Assembly: GCA_030704615.1 (NCBI GenBank)
Contig: CM060731.1
Coordinates: forward strand, 34,534,001 to 34,598,000
From: Takakia lepidozioides
Taxonomy: Eukaryota > Streptophyta > Takakiopsida > Takakiales > Takakiaceae
Direction of reading: 5' to 3'
DNA: 64,000 nt
The notes under the pieces were generated by a model. It was not told the origin of the DNA, did not search any database, and was given only the letters and a program-made list of their open reading frames with translations. Below are positions 12,389 to 24,242 of this stretch, in pieces (position 1 is the first letter of the stretch; each line of letters begins with the position of its first letter). Position numbers and translations under genes: made by a program.

Positions 12389-12874
12389 TGCACCTGCATA
12401 AAACTTCCGGGCAACTTCAGTGTTCTCGATCTAACTTGTTTGAGGCTTTTTGGTAATTCCAGGTGCCTTCATTGACAGAGCAGATAGAGACGAGTTATGT
12501 CGGTGGATAATTAGAAGCAGCCTCTCTATTCAAGACTTTGGAATCTCTATACGACAGGAAGAACACTCGACGAGTAGCTCACCACTGAGACGACATACTG
12601 TTCTCGGATGAAGGATGCCGAGTCCCTCGGATGCTACAGAACAAAAACCCACTTGTAAACAATCTCGTGCAGTAATCCCCATCTTTTTGGAAAGGATCAC
12701 AAGATCAGTCTCCCACGGTGGAAACTGTTTCCTAAATCATTGCCGTTAGGGCCACATTCATCCACAAGCGAGTCTGAAATAGAGAAACAACAATAGCTTC
12801 TTCTCTCCCCCCTCTCTGAAGCTCCTCTTCTTCCAAGTTTCCTGAGGTGGGTTCGTGGTGTTGAACGCGGTCTG

Positions 12875-15800
12875 ATGAGTGAGAGCGAAGAGTACAGGAC
12901 CCCGGGCGAAGTTCTGGGGCGAGCGGCCGACTATGTGGCAGGCCCAGGCACGTACATATGGCAGCACAAAGTGCTTGCTTCCGTTGTTGGCCTTCAAAGA
13001 ACCTTACCACCTTCACCACATGCTACGGATCAGGTACTCGACCTGCTGCTGGTTGTGTACGAGATGTGCTTGCAAGAAGTAACATTGAATTTTTTTTATC
13101 GCTGTTTCGATCCTTTCAAAACTGAGTCTGTTGATTCCAAACTGTAGCCAGTTTTGGACTATTCTCACTTCTTCCCATGTCTGCCTCTTAAGGCGGTGTG
13201 ATATTATCGTTACAGCGACCATTTCCTGATTGCCGTGGTAAGCTTCATTTCTGCAATATGGCTCTACAAAATGGCGGAACGTTTGTGCTATTATTTGTAA
13301 AATGAGAGGATCAATTCGCCGAAGCTGAATGGGAGCTACTTGGTCGGACCCATGTGAGAGTTCAAGAGAGTCCGAAGTTAGGGTTCGGGGGAAGTACACG
13401 AGATGATCAAATGAGACCCTCTTGAGTTGCAACTTCAGGAGAGATGAGTGAGAGAGAGGCAGACGAAAGGTTTTCTTAAGACGAGTAATATCATAGATTT
13501 TCTCCATCCTTCAAGTTTTAGTTCAGGGGATGAGACAGATTTGTCCCCACTGAGACATTTTGGACTTGTGGCAGTCCGGAAAGGGTTTAGAAGACAGGGA
13601 GAGGCAAGAAGAATTTTTTTTGAGGCAGACTCTCCTGACATTCAGGGTTCAGGTTATAGATTGAAGACAGTCAGCAACTGTCAGTGACTGTGAGGGGCAG
13701 AGGGGAGGTTAGTGTACATCTGCTTGGCGTGGGTAGCTCTAGAAGTATTTATAAAGCCAAAGAACCACTTCACAATGTGTCTTGCCAAGCCAATTACAAA
13801 GTTAACCATTTGTAATTGGCTGTCATGGCTTGTTGTTATGAATTTTCAAAACCAAAGGCTAACAGCTGTGCTTTATATTTGTGTATGGTTGGGGTTAGTC
13901 TTTGACATCAGCAAACCCAAATGTGTACTGCCAAGTGCGGGCCAAGAGTGTGAAAGTATTGACAAAATTTAATTTCCGTTGGGATTCTTGGAAACATGAG
14001 ATTGGATGTGCTTTAAGTTACAAGAATTTCATCTGCAAATGAAGAAATGCAGAAACTATAATAAAAAGAAGAATTCGATTGTCCCATTGACTATGTTCAG
14101 CTGTGCAGAGGCCAACAATTGAGGTGAGAAGAGAGAAAGAACAAGGGGCTGTCCCTGAGCCTGGTGTTGTTGTCACTGCCAAGGTATTCCACGATTTCGT
14201 GAGAATGTTTCAAATCTAGTGGCAGTCATATCTCATTGAAGAGAGAGTACCTTCAGATGTCTGTGTTATGGTGACTCCGTGTGTGGTAGCCTGGAGTGCT
14301 GTTTTTTGTGGAAAGAAGAGTCTCTCTGGAGGCCTGCTGCACAGGCAGGGTGAATCAGTACTTGGGACCGTGCTCAAGTTGGCAGAAGAGCAAGTGTCTC
14401 TTGCTTTTTGCTGCGAGACTTTTAAGATTGGAACTTAGAGAGACATAAGTTGGCAAAGAGGGCAAGAGAACACAGATGTCACTTACCACCTGTCACTCAA
14501 CTGAACGGAGTCTAACATACTGGGGTATTGTCTCACAGGTAACAAAGGTGCAGTCACGAATGGCAGTGGCAGATATTCTGTGTGTTGGAACCAGGGCTGT
14601 TAAGGAAACATTTAGAGGCATCATCAGGTAAGTCCTCGTTCTTCCTATTTCGGTGTACTTTCATGATTTCAGAGACCTAGATGGTTGGAGTTCATGGTCA
14701 TTCTTCCTTCAGAACATCCAGTAGAGGTTTGTTTAATAGTTGCACCTTTCTAGAGTGAATGCACAGTTCTCATAAGTTTCCGCGTCTCCGATCAATTTCT
14801 CTCTCTCATTTTGAGCATGTCAATCAACTGCTGAATTGTCGTTGGCACTGGCAGGCAGCAGGATGTGCGAGCGACAGAAATTGACAAAGTGGATTTGCAC
14901 ACATCATTTCGCCCTGGTGATGTCATTCGAAGTGAAGTTGTATCCTTCCACTGATTCTATTAGTAATGTTTTCTCCATGGACTTACAGAGATCTGAACCA
15001 TGGTGCAAGGATATAAAGACAGTATCAGGTGTCAAACTGGAGGGCTTCAGGTCAATGTCTTAATGACAAGTAAAAGGATCCCTTGTCACCAGCCATTTTG
15101 GAAACCTAAAGAAATATTCCCCTAAAAGTGAACCTATGGACTTGTCGTAAGAAATATTCAGAGAAAGATGTGTTTCTAGACTGACCAGTGAATGCTTGAT
15201 CCCTTGTCACCAGCCATTTTGGAAACCTAAAGAAATATTCCCCTAAAAGTGAACCTATGGACTTGTCGTAAGAAATATTCAGAGAATGATGTGTTTCTAG
15301 ACTGACTAGTGAATGCTTGCTCCCTTGTCACCAGCCATATTGGAAACCTAAAGAAACATTCCCCTAAAGTGAACCTATGGACTTGTCGTCAGAAATATTC
15401 AGAGAATGATGTGTTTCTAGACTGACTAGTGAATGCTTGATCCCTTGTCACCAGCCATTTTGGAAGCCTAAAGAAATATTCCCCTCAAAGTGAAGCTATG
15501 GACTTGTCGTAAGAAATATTCATAGAATGATATGTTTCTAGACTGACTAGTGAATGCTTGCTCCCTTGTCACCATATTGGAAACCTAAAGAAACATTCCC
15601 CTAAAAGTGAACCTATGGGCTTGTCGTAAGGAATATTCAGAGAATGATGTGTTTATAGACTGACTAGTGAATGCTTGCTCCGTTGTCACCAGCCATATTG
15701 GAAACCTAAAGAAACATTCCCCTAAAAGTGAACCTATGGACTTGTCGTCAGAAAAAATCCGAGAATGATGTGTTTCTAGACTGACTAGTGAATGCTTCAG

Positions 15801-16370
15801 CTACTTGTGTCCTCCGGCACTCATCTGTCTGACACTGGCAAGTTGGACGAGGTGTGTTGACAGAAATCAGGGACTGTTAGCAGTCTTTGTAGTAGACATT
15901 TGCTATTTGGAGGGAAACTTTGACCACTTCTGTAGATTTCACTAGGGGACTCTCGCGCCTACTACCTTTCCACTGCGAAGAATGAGTTGGGTGTTGTCTC
16001 TGCAACCAGTGATGCAGGTATGTGACGGTTATCCCTTTATTCATTATCAAGTGTCCTTATTCTTTGGTTTCTTCATTTGAGTTAAGTGTGTGTCAACGTA
16101 ATTGTCTCTGTAAGGCTGTGACTTTCCCTTGATTGTCATAGACCACAACTAATTTGGGAAAAAGGTTCTCTGAGAAATGAGGTATGCCTATGTATAATGA
16201 CAAAAACTCAGTTTTACACGTCTATGCTGTTGTTTTGGGTACATGATAATCGAGTGTAAATGTGTGTTTGCATGTGACCAGGTGGAACCATGGTGCCAAT
16301 CAGTTGGCAGGAGATGCAGTGCCCCATTACCCTTCAAAAGGAGTTCCGAAAAGTTGCTAAGGTGGTGTGA
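12875..16370 (+). CDS. CSL4: Exosome complex component CSL4
   Basis: CSL4 is an S1-domain cap subunit of the RNA exosome, which processes and degrades RNA 3' to 5' in nucleus and cytosol. Exons read by hand are 12875-13033, 14109-14183, 14539-14627, 14855-14939, 15946-16017 and 16282-16370. The product carries the N-terminal TPGEVLGRA motif, the linker VPEPGVVVTAKVTKVQ, and the conserved IIRQQDVRATEIDKVD, SFRPGDVIRSEV, AYYLSTAKNELGVVS and MVPISWQEMQCP blocks. Reading phase requires about 10 more bases (Leu-Ser-Leu in relatives) between 14939 and 15946; this very short exon was not located. With it the protein would be about 192 residues, normal for plants. Intron 1 holds a dispersed repeat, and the intron before 15946 holds a 120-bp minisatellite. 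The start at 12875 is the first ATG in frame before TPGEVLG. Confidence 0.9.
13420..14060 (+). repeat. Dispersed repeat copy 2, inside CSL4 intron 1
   Basis: This is the uninterrupted counterpart of 7146-9090. At 13590-13600 it retains the AGACAGGGAGA stretch that the hAT-like insertion replaced in the other copy. It lies wholly within the intron between CSL4 exons 1 and 2 and has no terminal inverted repeats. Confidence 0.8.
15078..15797. repeat. 120-bp minisatellite, six copies, in a CSL4 intron
   Basis: Six head-to-tail units of about 118-121 bp start near 15078, 15199, 15319, 15439, 15560 and 15677. Each contains CCCTTGTCACCAGCCAT (or a close variant), AAGTGAACCTATGGACTTGT and TGTGTTTCTAGACTGAC. 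The units differ by a few bases each; the fifth lacks a few bases near its CACCAGCC. The array sits in the intron that must also hold the unlocated CSL4 microexon. Confidence 0.92.
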
Positions 16371-19290
16371 TTTTTTTAATCTCTTGGCAGACAACATGAA
16401 ACAGCTTGTGGAGATTTCGACAATTTTTTGACCCATAGGAAATATTGGATCGAGCGAGAGGGAGATAGAGCACCCCCCTCTCTACCTGCTGTGGCTAAGG
16501 TCATGTGAGACGGGTCAAGACTGAAATGCAAGGAGACCACACAGTTATACACAAGACACATTCTGAACACTTTGAAGTGGATACTTTCATACAGAGGATT
16601 GGTGACACTTTCTACATTCTCAAGTTAAAAATCATGCTGCAAGTGTGCAATTCTTTCCAGCCATGGTTGACTGCCTACTCAAAACCACAGTGCTACTCAA
16701 TTTTTCCTGCCAACAGCTGGCTAATCAACTCCTAAGAATGAAACACTTCGCATAAATTTTTGTTCAATTTCTTCTTTGTATTTCTAGGTTCTCAGGGGGC
16801 TGAATTAGCCTTCTAAGAAAAGCACCTTCCACTTGTAAGTAACCTTTGATTTCTGCAAGGTGCCTTACTGCAAAGGATTCCCACCTGTGGACATTCCTCT
16901 ACTTTTGTAACTAATCCTCAAACAGGAGAAGGTCCTTGCGAAATGCTTCAATTGTGCTTTGCTGTTTATGATAGAAGTACACTAACATAATCTCTTGATG
17001 CAGTACCCAATGAATGTATTTCGAAAATTGGTTGATGTGTGTATTTGACAATATATCCTTCGGAAGCAACATACTCTTCTCTTCACGACATTGTATTACA
17101 TATCTAGACTGGAGAGGTTTTCGACAAAACCCACATACAACTGCGGGAGAAATTATAATGAGCTATGAGATGTTATCTCATTCATTACAGAGCCACTCAT
17201 TCATTACATCTAGGGGCAGACAGTATGGGCAAGTACCAACAGGGCCTCAAATTTGGCCAGAGGCTTCTCTCTCTCCACCTCTCTCTTTGGGATCAACAAT
17301 ATCTCTGTCCCCAAGTCCTTCCTCTAATGTTGTTTGCACATATGTAGCCTGTAGGTCACATTTTTTGGGGGTGAGTCCAGCTACTCATAATGGCTACAGA
17401 TAACAATTATGAGCATAAATAATCATCTCACTACATGGCTGCCATTGCACAAAACAATAATGGTATAGAGCAGAAGTTACTGCAGGAGTGATGGAATTCA
17501 CATGAAAGAAAAATATGGAGGCTGTAGTCTGACATGGCAGTGTTGCCATAGAATACATACAGGGTAGCAATCAATGGAAAAATTAAAGCCCCTGCTTGAG
17601 AGGAAACTGGACTATGGGATGTTTGAATTGGAAGGGTTTCTATCTGAAAACACATCCGGAAAAATACCCCTGATGAGCAGATATCAAAACTTTTGAACAA
17701 GAACCAGTAATCTGCAAGTTGACAGTTCCACTGTCCTCTCGCCTCCTTCCTAGAAAACACCACAGATTGAGAGTAAGAAGCTGGGGAAAATCATTCCCTC
17801 GCTCTGATGCACTCCATCCAAAAAGCCCACCAGATTAAAAAATTGTGATCTCCTACTCCAACCCCTACAGGCTTTGGATTGAGGCTTCCTTCACTTGTCC
17901 TCTCAAACAGTCAGAGGATTATGGAGATACTTTCACAGCAATAGCAAGAGAGAGACGAAAAGGAAGAGATGTCACTGCCTTAGCTAGCTTCACTTGAGGT
18001 TAGATGGGGAGGCACAAAGACCAAGACAAATGTGAAAAACACACACAACAATCTGCTGCAAGAAACCATCAGAAACATCCACACCCACAGGCAAGTGATA
18101 GCTGACAAGTTTCTAATTGTCCTGCAGCAACAACTTCATCAAATCAGTTACTTCAGACCTGATTGATACTTGCACTCCCCCATCCCCTTTCATAACAGGG
18201 TGTCAACTGTCAACAGGACCTAGGTGGAGCAAAATCGGTTGGTGAGGCGAAAGCGCAAGTGCAGTCAGGGTCACCCAAGGCCCAGGCCTCACCAAAGGTT
18301 CTCTTTCAGACAATTTCTGTACTCAAGACAGGGTACAGAGAGGAGGAGAAACCTGAAGGAACATACAAGAGTTTCCATAGACAACCACAGGATGTAATGA
18401 ATAACAACATCCCAGGTAAGGACAATGCACAGTGAGGTTCAGAATGCAGTAACTACAGAGAAGTTTGAATCCACTAGGCGCTCATCATGCCCATGGTTGA
18501 GCACCTACAATGAGTCCAATCCCAGTGAAGCATGTCATTGTCAGAGGATCACTGTCACTGTGCAGACTCCCACAGGCTTCATCAGGCTTCCAGTAAAGCT
18601 CGGTCAAGTCATATGTTGAGCTACATCTAAAATGATAAACACGCTCTTCATGTTGTATGGTGACATGCAGTGAAACTCGGGCCTTAAAAGGTTTTTCTTT
18701 GCTGTGCTCTTGTCACACATTTCCATCCCCGATCAAGACCGTAGGTTGATACTAAACAGCCTGGGTGCAGGCTTGGGATATACTACTGCTTAGGCCCTCG
18801 TACAAGAAAAGATAATTTGTTGGGAAAAAAGGTCACCAAAAAGTTGGCTTATACAAGAACAGATAAGCAGAGCCAAAGCCCATTACAACACTCACCCAGA
18901 AAGCAAATCAAAGCTCTCAAAACAATACCAAAGCAAATTGGTAATATAACTACATCAGACTACATCAAAATACTTAGTTTATAAAAATAACCAGTAATAG
19001 GAATAGTCTGTCCCGGTCATTAACTACACCCACCGGCAAACATTGCCACACAATTTCCATTACTTGCACATCACCTTGTAAGCAGCTTCAAGTTGCATGA
19101 ACTTTTCTTTCTACCTTATGTGGACCAAACTCTCATTCACACATTGCCAAATCTAACCTAGTGGCCAGCACAGTAAGGGCAAGTTTAGCAGTCCCTGATT
19201 GCCACTTGTTCCCCCAAGGCAAGAAGATCATCGATTTCTCTGATACCCTGAAACGGCTCTAGTGGGTCAACACACCCACGAGGTTACTCA
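16371..19290. other. no supported gene
   Basis: This is about 2.9 kb between CSL4 and the DnaJ downstream repeat. It contains only short, unrelated frames on both strands. I see no known domain, splice-consistent exon series, RNA gene or terminal repeat. The first few hundred bases should include the CSL4 3' UTR. Confidence 0.45.
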
Positions 19291-19294
19291 GGGC

Positions 19295-19735
19295 AAGGGA
19301 GAGAGTTGACATGGGAGCGAGCTAGACTCAAAAATACATATAAGGAGCCAGAAAAAGTATTGAAAGAGGCCATTTAGGTTTGAGAGAGAGGCAGAGAGAA
19401 GCCACACATTGAATAGAACACTGCAGGAATAATGCAGAAACCGATAATCCGAAGTGCATGAGGTGTAATACAAATACATACTTCAGGCACTCAGTGCAAG
19501 GGAAATGTTGCAATGGACATGGGTTGGACTGAAAACTACATTAAGGGGCAAAAACAAAACATTGAGAGAAAGGACGCCATGTGGGTTTTGGAGAGGGAGA
19601 GAAGCCCTGCATATTGCACACCACAGAACTAATACACAAACCAATAGTCCGATCCAAACAAATTTTATTTCCCCCCAAAAAGGCAATCAGATCTGCATAA
19701 GTGCATGAGGTGAAATACAAATATATACTTCAGGC
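19295..19735. repeat. Diverged ~200-bp tandem duplication downstream of DnaJ
   Basis: Two copies (about 19295-19489 and 19498-19735) share the CAAGGGA and GACATGGG motifs, AGAGAGAAGCC, the ACAAACCAATAGTCCG / GAAACCGATAATCCG pair and a GTGCATGAGGTG-AATACAAATA-ATACTTCAGGC ending. The second copy has a roughly 40-bp insertion before that ending. They lie just beyond the DnaJ stop and may include its polyadenylation region. Confidence 0.7.
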
Positions 19736-19843
19736 TTACCAATCCCGTCCTTGGCTTAAGACTATGCACAGATGTGGCTTTCATTCAACATATGTATAGT
19801 TACTGCACCTCATTACATCTCAGCTGTGCAAAACAGAGAGGTT

Positions 19844-20914
19844 TTAGCCAGCACCCCCCAACAGCCTCTTCAAGCCTGTTTTCTGGTCTGCAGTCAGTCT
19901 GGTCGGGAATTCAATCTCAAATTTTATCCTCAAATTGCCTTTTCTGCCAGGCTCCTTCGCAATCGGCATTCCCTCCTTGGCTACAACCTTTTCATATCCA
20001 GGACTGATGACATCTGAGAAAGATAGGTTCAATGTCCTCCCATCTAGGGTGTTCAACGAGACTGTACAACCTGTGAGCGCCTCAACAAGGGAGACCTTCT
20101 GTACCACAATTAAGTCGTTACCGTCGCGTTTGTACACTTCATGTTGCCTCTCGTCAATGACGAAGACTAGGTCTGCAGCCACCATGTTGGGCTGCTCGTT
20201 CCCTTTTTCTGGGAACGTGATCTTAGTCCCCTTCTTCCAGCCAGGCTTCACCTCAATTGTCAAAATCTCCTCAACAGGGAGCGTCTTACCGCTTGCATCA
20301 GCGATACTTCTGGAGATTTTCATCTTCCTGGTTGAGCCCTTGTAGAGCTCCTCTAGACTGCATTGCAGCTTGTTCTCCACTGGGGCAGCTTTGCGAGGCA
20401 TGGACGGGCCCCCTTCACCAAACGATCTGAAGGCATTATCTGATCCGCCCGACGTCCGAAAAACGTTCTCTGTTCCCCCAAAACCGCTGCCAAACATGCC
20501 ATCACCAAACGGACTTCGGGTATTCCTGCCCCCCATCCCGCCCATGCCTCCCATACCACCAAATGGGCTCGCCCCTCCAAAGAACTCAGCAAAGATATCT
20601 TCTGCATTCCTAGGGTTGAATCTAAACGAATTTGGTCCAGCAGATGCATTAGCAAAGCCTTGAGCTGCGCCTGGCGGAGGCACATTTCCTTTCAACCCTT
20701 CCTCTCCTAACTGATCATAGATTTGCCTTTTTTGCGGATCACTCAACACCTCATACGCCTCCGAAATCTGCTTGAACTTGGCCTCCGCCTCTTTCTTGTT
20801 GTTCGGATTCTTATCCGGATGCCATTTCATGGCCAGCTTCCGATACGCCTTCTTTAGATCATCCTCACTCGCCGTCTTCGCCACCTTCAACACATTGTAG
20901 TAGTCCACCCCCAT
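19844..20914 (-). CDS. Class B (type II) DnaJ/Hsp40 co-chaperone
   Basis: This is an intronless frame of 356 residues. The J domain spans residues about 1-70 (opening [19 protein letters not shown]) with the HPD tripeptide in [10 protein letters not shown], which activates Hsp70 ATPase. A Gly/Phe-rich region follows (about 75-175), with three GGM repeats. Two beta-barrel substrate-binding domains come next (from about 180), containing [18 protein letters not shown] and the [11 protein letters not shown] segment, and then a C-terminal dimerisation stretch. There is no CxxCxGxG zinc finger, so it is class B (SIS1/DNAJB1-like), probably cytosolic or nuclear since no targeting leader is seen. Length is typical. 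The start is the only ATG before the J domain. A telomere-like motif lies upstream. Confidence 0.95.
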   Translation of the reverse strand: MGVDYYNVLKVAKTASEDDLKKAYRKLAMKWHPDKNPNNKKEAEAKFKQISEAYEVLSDPQKRQIYDQLGEEGLKGNVPPPGAAQGFANASAGPNSFRFNPRNAEDIFAEFFGGASPFGGMGGMGGMGGRNTRSPFGDGMFGSGFGGTENVFRTSGGSDNAFRSFGEGGPSMPRKAAPVENKLQCSLEELYKGSTRKMKISRSIADASGKTLPVEEILTIEVKPGWKKGTKITFPEKGNEQPNMVAADLVFVIDERQHEVYKRDGNDLIVVQKVSLVEALTGCTVSLNTLDGRTLNLSFSDVISPGYEKVVAKEGMPIAKEPGRKGNLRIKFEIEFPTRLTADQKTGLKRLLGGAG

Positions 20915-21177
20915 CCCTTCCTTCTCTTCCCCCCTTCTCTTCCTCTTCCTCCCAAACCCCCCTCTCTCCGTCTCTCTCTCTTTTTCCTCCTATTCTCCTC
21001 ACAGCCACCCCGATCAGAAACGATAACAACAGGCTGAGCTTAAGCTTCTACCTCACCATCACCATCCACGCAGCTTTCATTCTCCTTCTGAGAATGCCCG
21101 ACATGCAGACCTGCAGCACATCACACAGCACAGCGATTGCCAAAGAAACTTCTAGACCTCTCTCGATCGACGAGACC

Positions 21178-21200
21178 GAGTTAGGGTTTAGGGTTTACTC
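21178..21200. promoter_or_regulatory. telo-box-like motif upstream of DnaJ
   Basis: A TTAGGGTTTAGGGTTTA string, two overlapping copies of the plant telo-box (AAACCCTAA on the other strand), lies about 265 bp upstream of the DnaJ start. Telo-boxes are common in promoters and leaders of plant housekeeping and translation-related genes. Function here is inferred only from position and sequence. Confidence 0.5.
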
Positions 21201-21299
21201 CCCACCCCCACACCCCGGGTTACCGGCCCGTGTAACCCCTTACCCCTGGTTAAAACAAGGCTCTTGTTTTAACCCAGTTTTCATCGCGATCATTGGTCC

Positions 21300-22571
21300 G
21301 CCCTCACGATTCTCAGCCGTTGGTTTCACTGTGGATGAGAAATACAGACATCCGTCGGAGAGTCATCCATGATGGTATGGGACACGTGGTGGGGTTCTGT
21401 TGGCGACATGTTTGACTTGTTCTCTCACCCCCCCCTTTGATGTGACTCATTCTCTCACTCCGCTCTAACGTGTCGGCCACGTGGCTCTGTACTCTTAAAG
21501 CTGCCTGAATCGCCCCGCCCATCCATCCACGCACCCAACTGTCTATCCATCCACCCATCCATCCAGCCAGACCTTGAGGTGCTCATGGATGTGCAAGTTG
21601 CTGCGCTTCATCCATCCATTTAGGGCATCACCCAAATCAGATTACACTGTAATCATTACATGGTCACTGTCGGCCAGCTGGATGCAAAACAGTGGCATTT
21701 GTGGAAAATTGGATGACAGCGACGAATCAATAACAGTATCCGGTGCGAACCAATGAATTGAGAAATATTTCTTGCCGTCCACCACTCTACTTGAAGGAAT
21801 GGATGAGATGTAGGGATTTTCAATGAGATGTAAGGAAAAGGAAAGACGCAAAACTGAATTGACGGTCCATCATTTGTAAAGAGGCTTGCCAATTATCACA
21901 ATCATACTTTTAAGAAAATAAAAATATAATATTCAACCCAATTAGAGTGAAACTTGCTGGCATCGTACTAGTACTAAACTACCATGAATTTATGTTCAAG
22001 CAATAATCAATTATTTTTCTCAAAGAAAGGTGCGGAGACCTATAATTCATATTAAAAGATCAAGGAAAAGATAACCTTGGGACAAACCTATAATTCATAT
22101 TAAAAGATCAAGGAAAGAATACCTTTGGGACAACATCCAATGATGACAAAAACGATGCATGTCAAGTGTGTCGATAGGTTGGTGGCCGACACATTGATGT
22201 AGGCAATATAAAAGGTGTGATAGTTGGGAGTCATGCTGGGAGCCATAAATCCGCCCTAGGCCCAACACAAGATAGAAATATAACTTAGCCTAGTGTACAT
22301 TAGTGAGCATGCTGGAGTATGAATGTTGATAATGCATGTGTTCCACAATGGTGTCTTCGAAGTTTTTCAAGCTTTGAGCAACCATATATTCAAAATATGG
22401 CACGCAAACTCGCATTTGTATGGACAACAAATCCAGAATTTTTCATATCTCACCCATTAATCCAAGTATGACAAACGAGGGGACTTACAGATAAGTAGAA
22501 GGGATAGCTCTTGTAAGGTAATGGCTCATCAGGCAAAGAAGATTCAGAAGATGGATTCCATGGTCAACTTA
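21300..22571. other. non-coding; one 47-bp tandem duplication
   Basis: No gene is recognised. CCATCCATCCA-type simple sequence occurs near 21520-21620. A tandem duplication of about 47 bp lies at about 22037-22132; its unit contains CCTATAATTCATATTAAAAG followed by ATCAAGGAAA and TTGGGACAA. Confidence 0.5.
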
Positions 22572-23290
22572 ATGATAACACAACAACCTACATAGAGATC
22601 TGATTGAGTTATACAATCTTACCCAAAAATATGTATGGAGAATTGTGGTGAATGAAAATGGCTTATGATCTGTATTTTTATCACCAACTTGTGGTTAGTT
22701 AGGAGGGCCACAACACAATATGCAGTCACAACAACATCAATCTTTCACACCATTGAATTCTCATAATTTACATGATGTATCTATAGTTCGTCTGTCTCTT
22801 TATCCTATATATTCATTTTTTCAACATATCTCTAACTGAGGTTGATATGAGTGGTGAAACCATCACATTTCGTGAAGTGATGACATGAGATATGAGAGCT
22901 TGATGAAATCATTTGAGAGACAACCAAACTTGATGGAACCTTCCCCGAGACGGGATGTTAGAAATAACTCACACATGATAGTGATAATGCATCCTAGGTA
23001 AAGATGAGCATTCGACATGAAAACAAAGGCAACGAGTTGAAACTTCAAACAAAAAGAAACAACACCAAATTAGAGGAAGAAACCAACTTTGCTAGACTAT
23101 AGCAGAGTGTTAGCCTACAAGTGGTTGCTAGGTGATATTAGCCTTACTCCTTGCGGCATGCATTTGAGCATCCGTTGTTTAACCATCCTCGGCGGGGCAC
23201 TGCTGATACGGTGTCGGTGCTAGTTTTCCATGTCGCCATTGACATCATTCATGGAGTCAGAGAGCTCCTCCAGGCCAAGACACTCATTTT

Positions 23291-23572
23291 TTGGTTCGCT
23301 GGTTTGAGGATGCTGACTGGTATTGGCGGATTTTTTGTGACTGTAACCTCCATGCTGAGATTGTGGATGGTTTTGACATAGTCATTGGTCGTGCTTGCAT
23401 CCCTGGACAAATGATCGTCGGAGGAGAACATACTGATGTGTTTCCGCTTCCAGCTATTGGCCTAGACAACATGGAAATCATACAAGTGGTTTTTACCTCT
23501 AGGAGGGCTTACAAATGGTTAAATTCCCGCAGCAAGTTGTTATTAAGACAGAATCAGATTGAGACAATGTAA
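23291..23572 (+). pseudogene. Unclassified protein remnant within the inverted-repeat element
   Basis: A 93-codon frame contains WYWRIFCDCN, FDIVIGRACIPGQ and FTSRRAYKWLNSRSK. A preceding frame in another phase (from 23151) seems to continue the same protein backwards, suggesting a frameshifted coding relic. I do not recognise the family. Its position between inverted arms suggests, but does not prove, that it belonged to a transposon. Confidence 0.3.
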
Positions 23573-23948
23573 GCTCTTTATCTACATTGGTGCTAACTTC
23601 ACAATTTCTTCACTTATTTTTTGTCTCTAAAATTGGATTCCTCTCATGTCAGTACAGTAATTGCTAGACAGATTTGTACTATTTCGGTCTCCCACTGTAT
23701 TGAGAGCACAGAATGAATAAGACAAACGGATCTTGGGATTTGAATATCACGTAAAAGTACTTATGGGGGTTGTCGACCATTTCCAGCATCATGCGTCATA
23801 TGGTCAAAGTGTTGTTACTGCACCATAATTTGCACAAAGAGGCTCCAAAACAGTGTATTTGTGAGGTTTGCATTGTGGCTCTGAGATGTCAACCTCGATC
23901 ATTTGCAAGAGTAGAAACCCACTTGGATGTGCTCGGATCTCGTTGATG

Positions 23949-24242
23949 TCATCGAATTGCAATGCCAAAGCCCTGCAATGATACATCTAAGTCACTCCTC
24001 AAAGCAATAAGAACATCAATACCTAACCAAACGTTAACCTTAACCACTTTTAAGTCACTGGAAATGTTATTTAACTCCAACTTCAAGGCACTTGAAACGA
24101 CATTTATCTCCAACTTCACTTCCGCAAATCCATCTTTCATATCCCTACGCAAGTGCTCCATGCTGATGGTGGCGCGAATGTCACTCCGCGCTTTCTCCAT
24201 CTCCACCTCTAAGGTGTGATACTTCTCTTGGAGGCTTCTCAC
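23949..24242 (-). pseudogene. Possible coiled-coil protein remnant within the inverted-repeat element
   Basis: A 97-codon frame has heptad-like hydrophobic spacing and many charged residues (YHTLEVEMEKARSDI, LELNNISSDLKVVK), consistent with a coiled coil. No family is recognised. It lies in the same inverted-repeat region as the remnant at 23291-23572 and on the opposite strand. It may be chance. Confidence 0.25.

Noticed and set aside
19935-20663. Plus-strand frames of about 97-136 codons opposite the DnaJ gene.
   Set aside because: They are antisense shadows of the conserved DnaJ reading frame.
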